Part shown: positions 57,176 to 64,000 of the stretch, piece after piece
Numbering within the stretch: position 1 is the stretch's first letter
How the letters are laid out: every line of letters begins with the position of its first letter
Source of the DNA: Duganella sp. SG902
GTDB taxonomy: Bacteria > Pseudomonadota > Gammaproteobacteria > Burkholderiales > Burkholderiaceae_D
NCBI RefSeq assembly: GCF_013376005.1
Contig: NZ_JABMJK010000004.1
Location: forward strand, 248,001 to 312,000
Direction: 5' to 3'
DNA length: 64,000 nt
Position numbers and translations under genes: made by a program
Notes under the pieces: generated by a model
Database searches by the model: none
Seen by the model: only the letters and a program-made list of their open reading frames with translations
What the model was told of the DNA's origin: nothing

Positions 57176-57361
57176 TTTAGTCACAACCTACTTTTGCGCT
57201 TCCACGCGGCACATCATCTCGTTCGCCTGTGATTGAGGAGTGAATTGGTCTTTTCGCGGCAGAGGCGGAATGTTTCTTCAACACATTGAACCACTACTCA
57301 ACGCCGAGTGATATAGTTGTAGTATTTCTGAAGCCTAACAACAATCACTGTAGAGAACAAT

Positions 57362-58396
57362 ATGTCATCCTATGCTTTTTGGAATAATAAGGGCGGAGTT
57401 GGTAAAAGCTTCTTGTGTTTCGCTGCTGCTTGCGAGTATGCACATCAGAATCCCGAAATTGATGTAGTCGTGATAGATCTTTGCCCACAGGCAAACACAT
57501 CGGAAATGATCCTCGGAGGCCAACCAGATGGTGCAAAGACCATCAAAAAGTTTTTAAAAACCGGAGCTGATCGTATAAGTGTAGGTGGTTATTTAGAGCA
57601 ACGACTAAATTCTCCTTTTCAGCAAATCGAAGACGCGGAACGATACACAATTCAAGCTTCGGAATATAACGAAAAGATTCCTGGAAATCTTTCACTTGTT
57701 TGCGGAGATAACTTAGTTGAAGTTTTAGGCGAAGCGGTTCGTCAAACTGCGCAGCTTGTGGTTCCGGTCACCGCATGGAAGAAAGTTATTAGCTGGATTA
57801 AAGATTTACAGGATTCTATACGAGAGACCCGCGATAACGATTGTGTATTCTTTATCGACTGTAATCCGAGTTTTGCAATTTATACTCAGCTTGCAATCGC
57901 TGCGGCCGATAATCTTGTAATCCCGTTCACTGCTGATGAAAGTTCGCGACGAGGAATTGAAAATATTATCGCACTGCTTTACGGGCAAGGTGACGAATAT
58001 ATCGCGTCATTTGCTCGGTTGAGTTTCTTCAAGAGAGCGAAAGAAGAAGGAATAGCTCTTCCTCGACTGCACACGTTTATATCAAATCGCGTAACGTTAT
58101 TTGATGGGGAACCTAGTAAAGCTTTTCAAGCTGCGCATAAAGCTATCAAGTCGACTATTGAAAGTATTTTTAAGAAACATCGTACAGTATTTGCTTACCC
58201 TAAAGTTGCGGTGAGCGACAGATTTGTGGATTTCCCGGATTATCACGGTGTTTCAATCGTTGTGTCACTTACAGGGACGCCTATTCACAAACTAAAGGCT
58301 GGACCGAAAATCATCAATGGGGAGCGCATTCAGGTAAATATCGGGTCGCTACAGAGCTATAAGCAAGCACTTGCAACTCTAGTTGAATTCCTTTAA
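57362..58396 (+). CDS. ParA-family (deviant Walker) ATPase, partner of HEPN protein
   Basis: The 344-residue protein has a deviant Walker A NNKGGVGKS (residues 8-16), VVVIDLCPQANTS with Asp39, and FIDCNPSF followed by AADNLVIPFTADESSRRG, all typical of ParA/MinD ATPases. It lacks a ParB partner and instead is coupled to a HEPN gene by a TAATG stop-start overlap. Its C-terminal third (about 240-344) is not obviously ParA-like. AT-rich codon use sets it apart from the chromosome. Plausible roles are sensor or switch for the HEPN effector, or antitoxin; both are inference. Confidence 0.85.
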   Translation: MSSYAFWNNKGGVGKSFLCFAAACEYAHQNPEIDVVVIDLCPQANTSEMILGGQPDGAKTIKKFLKTGADRISVGGYLEQRLNSPFQQIEDAERYTIQASEYNEKIPGNLSLVCGDNLVEVLGEAVRQTAQLVVPVTAWKKVISWIKDLQDSIRETRDNDCVFFIDCNPSFAIYTQLAIAAADNLVIPFTADESSRRGIENIIALLYGQGDEYIASFARLSFFKRAKEEGIALPRLHTFISNRVTLFDGEPSKAFQAAHKAIKSTIESIFKKHRTVFAYPKVAVSDRFVDFPDYHGVSIVVSLTGTPIHKLKAGPKIINGERIQVNIGSLQSYKQALATLVEFL

Positions 58397-59007
58397 TGGT
58401 TTCCCCTGCAAAAGTAAAATTTGACGCTCTACTGCAACGTTCCGAAGCTTTATGCAAAGTTGCAGGAACGTTAAAGAAAAAGGTCGATCAGACTTCCAAA
58501 AGTGTATTGTTGCATGCTGCACTTGCCAGTCAAGTTGCTGCTTGGGAGGTTTACATAAAAAACTTAGCTGCGGAATATTTTGTGGCAATAGGGAAACCTA
58601 CGGATGCAAGTTTTTCAGCCATACACGCATTGCTTCAATTGAGGATGAAGGCGGCTGCAAAAAAGCTAAACACTCCCAATAGTGAGCATTGCCGAGATTT
58701 TTTATACACCTTTAGCGGATTTGATCCTTGGCCAAGCTGGGCAGGAGCGAAATTTGATAAGACCATCTTTAGCAATTCTTTGCATAGTCGAAATCGACTT
58801 GACGAGATTTTTCTCGTGCGCCATAGCTTCGCCCACGGATTCACCATGCCCGCCCACACTTGGAATACCAATGCTTCGGGAGCCGCGCATCTCGACTGCA
58901 AAAAAGTCAGCAGTTGTGCCAAGTTTTTTTCTGATCTGTGTCTCCGAACAGATAGCGCCTTTGCTACTTACATTGCAGCACAGCATGGAATTAGTAAGCC
59001 TTGGTAA
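58396..59007 (+). CDS. HEPN-domain (RiboL-PSP-like) putative ribonuclease
   Basis: The 203-residue all-alpha protein carries the HEPN ribonuclease signature Rx4H as Arg142-His147 in FLVRHSFAHGF. It resembles the RiboL-PSP-HEPN family, with a long first helix containing AWEVYIKNLAAEYF. HEPN proteins of this kind are toxins or abortive-infection effectors that cut RNA. It starts on the last base of the ParA-like stop (TAATG), so the two proteins are made together. No nucleotidyltransferase (MNT) antitoxin is nearby, which is the usual HEPN partner. Confidence 0.78.
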   Translation: MVSPAKVKFDALLQRSEALCKVAGTLKKKVDQTSKSVLLHAALASQVAAWEVYIKNLAAEYFVAIGKPTDASFSAIHALLQLRMKAAAKKLNTPNSEHCRDFLYTFSGFDPWPSWAGAKFDKTIFSNSLHSRNRLDEIFLVRHSFAHGFTMPAHTWNTNASGAAHLDCKKVSSCAKFFSDLCLRTDSAFATYIAAQHGISKPW

Positions 59008-59374
59008 ACCGCGAGTCGTTGTGAGTGACTCGCAACGATTCTTCGATAATTTTCCGCATTGACCACGCTTGCATCTAATCTGCCCCAGCTTGGCGTTGCA
59101 ATTCTGCTGTCAATAGACAGAAGATCGGCGTGGTTGGACATTATGCGATTCGATGCTGGCTATAGTGACCAATTCCTTCTTTGATAGGTCACTAATGTGT
59201 TGCCATAAAATTACGCGCGGACTTTGGTGTCGCTCCTGCTACTATCACGAGCAGTCAGCCATTCTTTGAACGCAATAAGTGTTGACATGCCGATACGTTT
59301 GCCCCCACCATTGGCTAAAGTAGATGCTTCTTTTGCAATCGATGCGCTCATGTCGCTAGTCATAGGAAAACCAT
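59008..59374. other. intergenic gap between HEPN and OLD-like genes
   Basis: These 367 bases hold no gene I can support. A perfect inverted repeat is at 59163-59194 and an isolated TTGACA at 59282-59287 without a good -10. The gap makes separate transcription of the OLD-like gene likely. Confidence 0.55.
59163..59194. repeat. perfect 8-base inverted repeat with 16-base spacer
   Basis: TAGTGACC and GGTCACTA are separated by 16 bases. It could be an operator for the downstream gene or a remnant end; no T tract follows. Confidence 0.6.
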
Positions 59375-61234
59375 ATGCCTGTAATCTCATCGTTTACTAT
59401 AAAAAACTTCAAAGGAATTGAGAAGATTCAAATAGAGCTTTCCGATCGGGTCAAATGTCCGGTAATGACGTTGATCGGACTGAATGAAAGTGGCAAAACG
59501 ACGATTTTAGAGGCGCTATCTCACTTTGTCAGCGGTGATAAGGCCGTGGCTAGCCTGTTCGAAGGGATACATACCAAGTCGACAGGTGCCGGACTTATTC
59601 CTGTTAACAAAAAAGCTGCGTTTACATCCACCATTGAAATTTCCGCTAGAGTCACGCTAGATAATAACGATTTAAAAAAAGCTCGGTCTTTGGCTAGAGA
59701 TCATAAAAAAGAGATTGATGAAGAAGCATTAAAGCAAGAGTTTGTTGTTTTAAAGTCGTTTGCATTTGAAGACAGTGTGCTAAAAAAGAGCACTAATATT
59801 TGGACGGTAAAAATTGCCACAAAAGCCAAGGGTAATAGTAAGGCAAAGCAATTACCCGATAGTGATCCGCTGTGGAAGGAGTTAGTAACGCAAATGTCTT
59901 CAGACTTGCCTCAAATCAACTATTTCCCAACCTTTTTGGTTGATATGCCAAATAAAATCTATTTGCGCGAATACGAAAAAGAACCTTCCGTTAATAGGTA
60001 TTATAGGCATGTTTTCCAAGATATTCTGGATTCTTTGGGTGAGGGAATATCGTTAGAGAAGCATGTGTGCAATCGAATAGATAACTTCAAAGAATCGGAA
60101 AATAACCCAAGTTGGTTTTCAATTCTTTACGGAAGCCCTATTAAGCCGCAGATCGACTCTGTTTTTCAAAAAATCTCTAACGCCGTAACAAAAGAAGTTC
60201 TAGGTAGTTGGCAGCGGGTATTTCAGCGCCCAATCTCTGCGAAGAGCATCATTGTAGAGTGGAACATAGATATAGAAAAAGGAAACCTCCCGTATGCGGC
60301 ATTTTATGTGTCGGATGGTGAATCTCGTTACGCTATCAGCGAACGTTCATTAGGATTTCGCTGGTTCTTTTCATTCCTCCTTTTTACCGCATTTAAGCAG
60401 AGTCACGAAAGAAAAACTATCTTCATATTTGATGAGCCTGCCGCAAATTTGCATGCTAAAGCTCAAGCTGAGTTACTTACAAGTTTTGAGAGAATTGCGT
60501 CGGATGGGAATCTTGTTGTTTATTCTACGCACAGCCATCATATGATAGAACCCAAATGGTTAAGTGGGGCATATATCGTTGAAAATACTGCGCTAGACTA
60601 TGATGCTGGTGATAGTTTTGGATTGAGCTCGAAACCGACAAACATAAAAATAACCAAATATCGTGATTTTGTTTCTCAATATCCGTCTAGATCATCATAT
60701 TTTCAGCCCGTAATTGAAAAACTTGAGTACGTAAATCCTTCATTGATTGGGGCCGCTCCTTTTGTCATCGTCGAAGGCATAAGTGATTACTTTGCTTTGA
60801 GATTGGCTGAATTGGTGTCGAGGTTCAAGTATGATTTTAGTCTAATTCCTGGTTCCGGGGCGGGGTCATCAGCTCCATTGGTAAGTCTTTTGATGGGGCG
60901 CGGGGAGAAATTTTTAATAGTGCTAGACGATGACAAGGCAGGGAGGAAAGAGCAAAAGCGTTATACTGAGGAATGGTTCTTAAACGAGTCAGAGGTTTTT
61001 ACCTTAGCTTTTATTGATAAGAAATTTGAAGGACTTCAACTTGAAGGTTTGATTAGTTCTTCTATTATTGAAAAGGTATCGAGAAAGCACGGCGGCGATA
61101 ATCCGAGCAAAAAGCAGATTGGCTGGTACCTGGCTGAGGCTTGTGCTGATGCGAAAATACGTGAAGAGTTAAAGAGTGAGGATTTTACGGATTTGTTGTA
61201 CATACTGGATTTTATTCAAAATAAAATTAATTAG
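59375..61234 (+). CDS. OLD-family ATPase/TOPRIM nuclease (stand-alone, GajA-like)
   Basis: The 619-residue protein has an ABC/RecF-like ATPase: Walker A GLNESGKTT (35-43), signature-like SERSLGF, Walker B IFIFDEPAANLH (about 349-360) and STHSHHMI. A C-terminal TOPRIM domain follows, with Glu near 466 (VIVEGISDYFALR) and LIVLDDDKAG (about 513-522). Such OLD proteins are nicking nucleases in phage defence (P2 OLD, Gabija GajA). No UvrD-like GajB or other partner follows, so it is a class 1-like single-gene form or acts with the ParA-HEPN pair. AGGA lies seven bases before the start. AT-rich. Confidence 0.88.
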   Translation: MPVISSFTIKNFKGIEKIQIELSDRVKCPVMTLIGLNESGKTTILEALSHFVSGDKAVASLFEGIHTKSTGAGLIPVNKKAAFTSTIEISARVTLDNNDLKKARSLARDHKKEIDEEALKQEFVVLKSFAFEDSVLKKSTNIWTVKIATKAKGNSKAKQLPDSDPLWKELVTQMSSDLPQINYFPTFLVDMPNKIYLREYEKEPSVNRYYRHVFQDILDSLGEGISLEKHVCNRIDNFKESENNPSWFSILYGSPIKPQIDSVFQKISNAVTKEVLGSWQRVFQRPISAKSIIVEWNIDIEKGNLPYAAFYVSDGESRYAISERSLGFRWFFSFLLFTAFKQSHERKTIFIFDEPAANLHAKAQAELLTSFERIASDGNLVVYSTHSHHMIEPKWLSGAYIVENTALDYDAGDSFGLSSKPTNIKITKYRDFVSQYPSRSSYFQPVIEKLEYVNPSLIGAAPFVIVEGISDYFALRLAELVSRFKYDFSLIPGSGAGSSAPLVSLLMGRGEKFLIVLDDDKAGRKEQKRYTEEWFLNESEVFTLAFIDKKFEGLQLEGLISSSIIEKVSRKHGGDNPSKKQIGWYLAEACADAKIREELKSEDFTDLLYILDFIQNKIN

Positions 61235-61423
61235 GCGCATTTTTTATATTTGAATATTCTTTTATGTTGGGCATATCGAGGCTGCAAATGAGAGTTGATA
61301 ATCGCTGTTTAAGCCTCCTATATGGATTTTTCGCAAGCAAAGGAAATAGCGAAATTCTTACATTTCCTGCTAGTCCATTAAAATAAAGGATTTTCTATAA
61401 AGTCACTTTTCGGCTGATTTATT

Positions 61424-61466
61424 AAACCAAAGGTTGCATCCTCCAGTGCATTAAATCCTTTGGTTT
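61424..61466. terminator. bidirectional hairpin between OLD-like gene and integrase
   Basis: AAACCAAAGG and CCTTTGGTTT pair over a 23-base loop. TTTT follows on the plus strand and TTTAAT on the minus strand, so it may stop transcription from both convergent genes. The rest of the 61235-61468 gap is AT-rich without a gene. Confidence 0.6.
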
Positions 61467-61468
61467 TC

Positions 61469-62755
61469 TTATATGGCACAGGCAAAACGCTCACCGAAAA
61501 AGAACTTAAGCGGATCCTTGCTTTCATTGCAACTAAACGGCATGCTGGCGTAGAAGCGTTCGATCATCTCGTCAGAAGTACGCGCATTGCGGGCAAGCGT
61601 CAGCACGTCGATCTTATCTCCTTCCAGAAGCCGGTGCATGATGCAGGTATGACGCAGGCTGTAGATCGTACGTTCCTCGCCGCGAGGAACGGTCTTGAAG
61701 CCCAGATCGTCAAGCAGATAGTTGAATTGCTGCTGTAGACGCCGCAATGCAGTGTCGCGATTGGCGTGCTCTGGCATGAAGACGTAGTCGTCAGGCTCGG
61801 CTTGTTCCGACTCGGCGCGGTCAGCTTTCAGTTCTTCATACACGTGTACTGTCTGCTCCATAGCGACGATAGGATAGTCGTGCTTCTTGCTTTCAGGCAG
61901 AGACAGGCGCTGATACGTATTATCGCCCCGGATGACTTCAACATGCTTGTGTTGCATGTTCTTAATGTCGATCGGGCGGATAAAGCTGTTTGCGACGAAT
62001 TCGATCATGCGCGGCAGTTCCGCCGTAAACTTCAAGCTGCGAATGACAGTGCCTTGGTCTTGGTCGGACTTTGGTGCAGCGCGGATAATAACGTCCTCAT
62101 GCCCGATGAATTGTCTTGCGCGTGCCAGAAGCTCGGCGTATTCCTCGGCGGTGAACCAGCCGCGAGGTTCGTCCTGTTTGGGGATATTGGGGAACTAGGG
62201 GATCGACTTGAGCAGGTCGCGATTTTGTGCATGATCGAGGATCTTGCGGATCGGGCCGAGATAGCGCTGGATCGATGAGCCGGACAGGCTTACACCGACC
62301 TTATCAACAAACTTTTGCAGGCGCTCATAGTTGATATCCGCGATGTTTAGTTCGCGAAACTCCGGCAGCACTTTACCGTCAAGGAAGTGCTGATCGTTCT
62401 GATGCGCTTCGGCCGAGATTTCTTTGCGCGTTACGCGAGCGGCCTGTGCCTGCATAACGCTTCTGACGCAAGCATCAAAACGGGTGTTTTTGATGACTGC
62501 AACGCCGTTGTGCTTGTTGATCATCAACTGCTCGTAAAACGAAATCGCAGCCTTGATGGCTTCGCGCTTCTCCGTTTGTCCGGTGCTGCGTTTGATGGTG
62601 GACTTGCCATCGAAGAAGCGGACTTGCCAGAACGAGCTAGCTGCCATCAGATAGATCTTCAGTTTGTCGGGGTAGCCCTTGATGGATTCGAGCGTGTCAG
62701 GGATTGGTGCGGTACGTGATGGATGTGGAGTAGGGGATTGCTTTGCAGACGTCAT
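61469..62755 (-). pseudogene. tyrosine-type integrase interrupted by an in-frame amber codon
   Basis: One continuous frame on the minus strand encodes a phage-type integrase of about 428 residues, broken only by TAG at 62195-62197 (complement of CTA). Upstream lie a DNA-arm/SAM-like core-binding domain (FWQVRFFDGKSTIKRSTG; LQKFVDKVGVSLSGSSIQRY). Downstream lies the catalytic domain with box I Arg (NSFIRPIDIKN), LRHT-x3-HR (YSLRHTCIMHR) and Tyr in MIERFYAS. Both halves stay well conserved, so the stop is recent, read through, or a sequence error. It lies beside tRNA-Pro, the usual place for the integrase of a tRNA-targeting element. Start is set at 62755. Confidence 0.85.
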
Positions 62756-62832
62756 TCTTGTTCTTATTGGTCTTGTGCTAGGCCTTGCCGCGCCGGAATA
62801 TAACAATACCCAAGCCAGTCATCTAACTGTTG

Positions 62833-62856
62833 TACTGCAGAGGATAATGTAGTACT
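62833..62856. repeat. imperfect inverted repeat between integrase and tRNA-Pro
   Basis: GTACTGCA and TGTAGTAC (one mismatch) flank eight bases. Placed between the integrase start and the attachment site, it may be an integrase arm site or operator. Confidence 0.4.
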
Positions 62857-62881
62857 CGACCGCCTGCAATATTTCTTTAAG

Positions 62882-62897
62882 GCCCGTACTTACGGGC
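62882..62897 (-). terminator. hairpin just downstream of tRNA-Pro
   Basis: GCCCGT and ACGGGC flank ACTT. It lies five bases past the CCA end of the minus-strand tRNA and could end its transcript, though there is no clear T tract. Confidence 0.45.
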
Positions 62898-62902
62898 TTA
62901 AA

Positions 62903-62979
62903 TGGTCGGGGCGAGAGGATTCGAACCTCCGATCTCTACGTCCCGAACGTAGCGCTTTACCGGACTAAGCTACGCCCCG
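62903..62979 (-). tRNA. tRNA-Pro (anticodon CGG)
   Basis: The minus strand folds as a tRNA: acceptor CGGGGCG with CGCCCCG, anticodon stem CTACG/CGTAG around loop TTCGGGA (anticodon CGG at 62943-62945, reads CCG), and T arm GGAGG-TTCGAAT-CCTCT. The 3' CCA is encoded at 62903-62905. Its 3' end faces the AT-rich element, as expected for an attachment site. Confidence 0.96.
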
Positions 62980-63033
62980 ACAATGATGCTAATTACATCA
63001 GATTTTCCCGCGTTTTTCAACTGTGGGCAAAAT

Positions 63034-64000
63034 TTACTCGTCGGCCGGGTAGCGCACGCCGATCTGGGCGCGGATGGTGTCGAGCAGTTGCATCAGATCC
63101 AGCGACTCGTCCAGCGTCATGCCCGGGCTCTCCAGCAGGCCCTCGCGCAGGCAGCGGCCGGCTTCGATGGCTTCGTGCACGTAGCCGTTGCCGAGGTAGG
63201 GCGTGGCCACGGTGCGGGTGACGCCGCTGGTCAGCTTCACCGTCAGCGTTTGCGACAGGTGGAACATGCCCTCCATGCGCACGCTGCCCAGCGAGCCGGA
63301 CACGGTCAGCTCGGACGGCGTGCGCGCGCGCAGCGAGCAGCTGTTGATCGACATGGCGCCGCCCCGGTGCTTCATGGTGAAGCCGGTGGTCATGTCGACA
63401 CCGGCCTCGCTGAGGATGGCTTGCGCCTGCACCGATTCCACCGGCCCCAGCAGCGCGCACGCGATCGACAGCGGATAGATGCCCAGGTCGAGCAGCGCGC
63501 CGCCGCCCAGCTCGCGCTTGTTGACGCGGTTTTCCGGATCGGTGGTGGCCACGAAGCTGAGGTCGGCGTGCACGGAGTTGACCACGCCGATCTCGCCGGA
63601 CGCGATGATGCGCTTCACTTCGGCCAGTGCCGGCATGTAGCGCGTCCACATGGCTTCCATCAGGAACAGCTTGCGCCGCCGCGCCTCCGCCACCACCTGC
63701 TGCGCTTCGCGCAGGTTGATGGTGAACGGTTTCTCGCACAGCACGGCCTTGCCGGCCCGTAGTGCCAGCAGCGTGTTCTCGGCGTGCATCGGGTGCGGCG
63801 TGCCGATGTAGATGATGTCCACGCCCGGCGCGGCGGCCAGTGCCTCGTACGAGCCGTAGACGGCCGGCTGGCCGAAGTCGCCGGCGAAGGCAGCCGCGCT
63901 GTCGACGTTGCGCGAGCCGACGGCCGCCAGCACGGCGTCCGGCGTGTCCTTCAGCGCGTTGGCGAAGTCGCGCGCGATGCGGCCGGTGCCGAGGATGCCC
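63034..64000 (-). CDS. Gfo/Idh/MocA family NAD(P)-dependent oxidoreductase (5' end beyond window)
   Basis: The frame enters from the right edge with GILGTGRIARDFA, the dinucleotide-binding GxGxxA/G motif. It shows YIGTPHPMHAENTLLALRAG, the CEKPF motif and a C-terminal GFO_IDH_MocA domain (GGGALLDLGIYPLS). About 322 residues are visible and only a few N-terminal ones are missing. These enzymes oxidise or reduce sugars, inositols or diols; resemblance to dihydrodiol/xylose dehydrogenases is notable. It lies outside the integrated element, with normal high G+C. Confidence 0.9.
   Translation of the reverse strand, partial: GILGTGRIARDFANALKDTPDAVLAAVGSRNVDSAAAFAGDFGQPAVYGSYEALAAAPGVDIIYIGTPHPMHAENTLLALRAGKAVLCEKPFTINLREAQQVVAEARRRKLFLMEAMWTRYMPALAEVKRIIASGEIGVVNSVHADLSFVATTDPENRVNKRELGGGALLDLGIYPLSIACALLGPVESVQAQAILSEAGVDMTTGFTMKHRGGAMSINSCSLRARTPSELTVSGSLGSVRMEGMFHLSQTLTVKLTSGVTRTVATPYLGNGYVHEAIEAGRCLREGLLESPGMTLDESLDLMQLLDTIRAQIGVRYPADE

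Larger units (their letters stand above)
56950..57361. other. left end of AT-rich element, no gene seen
   Basis: These 412 bases hold no convincing gene. G+C drops just after the regulator stop. They contain the att-like sequence at 56970-56997, an inverted repeat at 57159-57175 and, near the end, the likely promoter and GAGAAC-type ribosome binding site of the ParA-like gene. Confidence 0.6.

Noticed and set aside
56979-57176. 65-codon minus-strand frame in the left end of the element
   Set aside because: No start signal or recognisable product; it covers the att-like sequence and reads like non-coding DNA.
57362-58396. Plasmid partition locus (parAB) marking an integrated plasmid
   Set aside because: There is no ParB, no parS-like iterons and no replication gene; the partner is a HEPN protein.
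59224-59421. 65-codon frame before the OLD-like gene
   Set aside because: It has no ribosome binding site, runs into the OLD-like gene in another frame and shows no conserved feature.
59375-61234. Complete Gabija system
   Set aside because: Only the GajA-like protein is present; no UvrD-like helicase gene follows and an AT-rich gap and integrase come next.

Overview
The window looks like chromosome from a G+C-rich betaproteobacterium. Gene content and neighbourhoods resemble Oxalobacteraceae such as Massilia or Duganella; that placement is inferred from the proteins, not from a marker gene. Coding density is high, many genes overlap by 1-14 bases, and G+C falls visibly in a few patches (about 3.4-4.5 kb, 35.4-36.6 kb and above all 57.0-62.8 kb). 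No rRNA, CRISPR array or complete insertion sequence was seen. One tRNA gene, tRNA-Pro(CGG), lies at 62903-62979.

Left part (1-14.3 kb): nucleobase catabolism with unrelated genes in between. It starts inside a dihydropyrimidinase followed by a beta-ureidopropionase-type amidohydrolase (reductive pyrimidine pathway). A PAS-GGDEF-EAL protein, an AT-richer secreted protein, a TPR/glycosyltransferase-like protein and a divergent SDR/AraC pair come next. Then come purine genes: a fused UraD-AllC protein, a LysR regulator, the membrane urate hydroxylase PuuD with a C-terminal cytochrome c domain, an M20 peptidase and a hot-dog thioesterase. At 14.4-17.9 kb lies a pqiABC intermembrane transport operon.

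Middle (17.9-25.1 kb): one eight-gene minus-strand operon. It encodes a GntR/UTRA regulator with a perfect 10-bp-arm operator, an AprA-like flavoprotein, an AprB-like two-cluster ferredoxin, a TauT/NitT-type ABC importer whose binding protein has a NosL-like tail, a HEAT-repeat protein and a DUF971 protein. This looks like a poorly characterised uptake-plus-redox system. It is followed by an Rpn-type nuclease with LEQG repeats, a LysR gene, a histidine phosphatase/acyl-CoA dehydrogenase pair, a TonB receptor, an SOS-controlled polB, and a phenylalanine/tyrosine catabolic operon (tyrB-phhB-phhA-hpd) divergent from an Lrp-type regulator.

Right part (41.8-57 kb): a FadL porin and a lipoprotein hydrolase divergent from a GH59 galactosylceramidase, suggesting glycolipid scavenging. 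A compact five-gene catabolic or detoxification operon runs opposite a LysR gene, then an alkene reductase/HxlR pair, then an MHS-type transporter divergent from a DctB-like kinase and FixJ-like regulator.

End (57-64 kb): a small AT-rich integrative element between a degenerate att-like sequence (56970-56997) and tRNA-Pro. It carries a translationally coupled ParA-like ATPase plus HEPN ribonuclease-like pair, a stand-alone OLD-family ATPase/TOPRIM nuclease, and a tyrosine integrase broken by one in-frame amber codon. The ParA-HEPN pair is the best candidate here for an undescribed defence or toxin-antitoxin system. A partial Gfo/Idh/MocA oxidoreductase ends the window.
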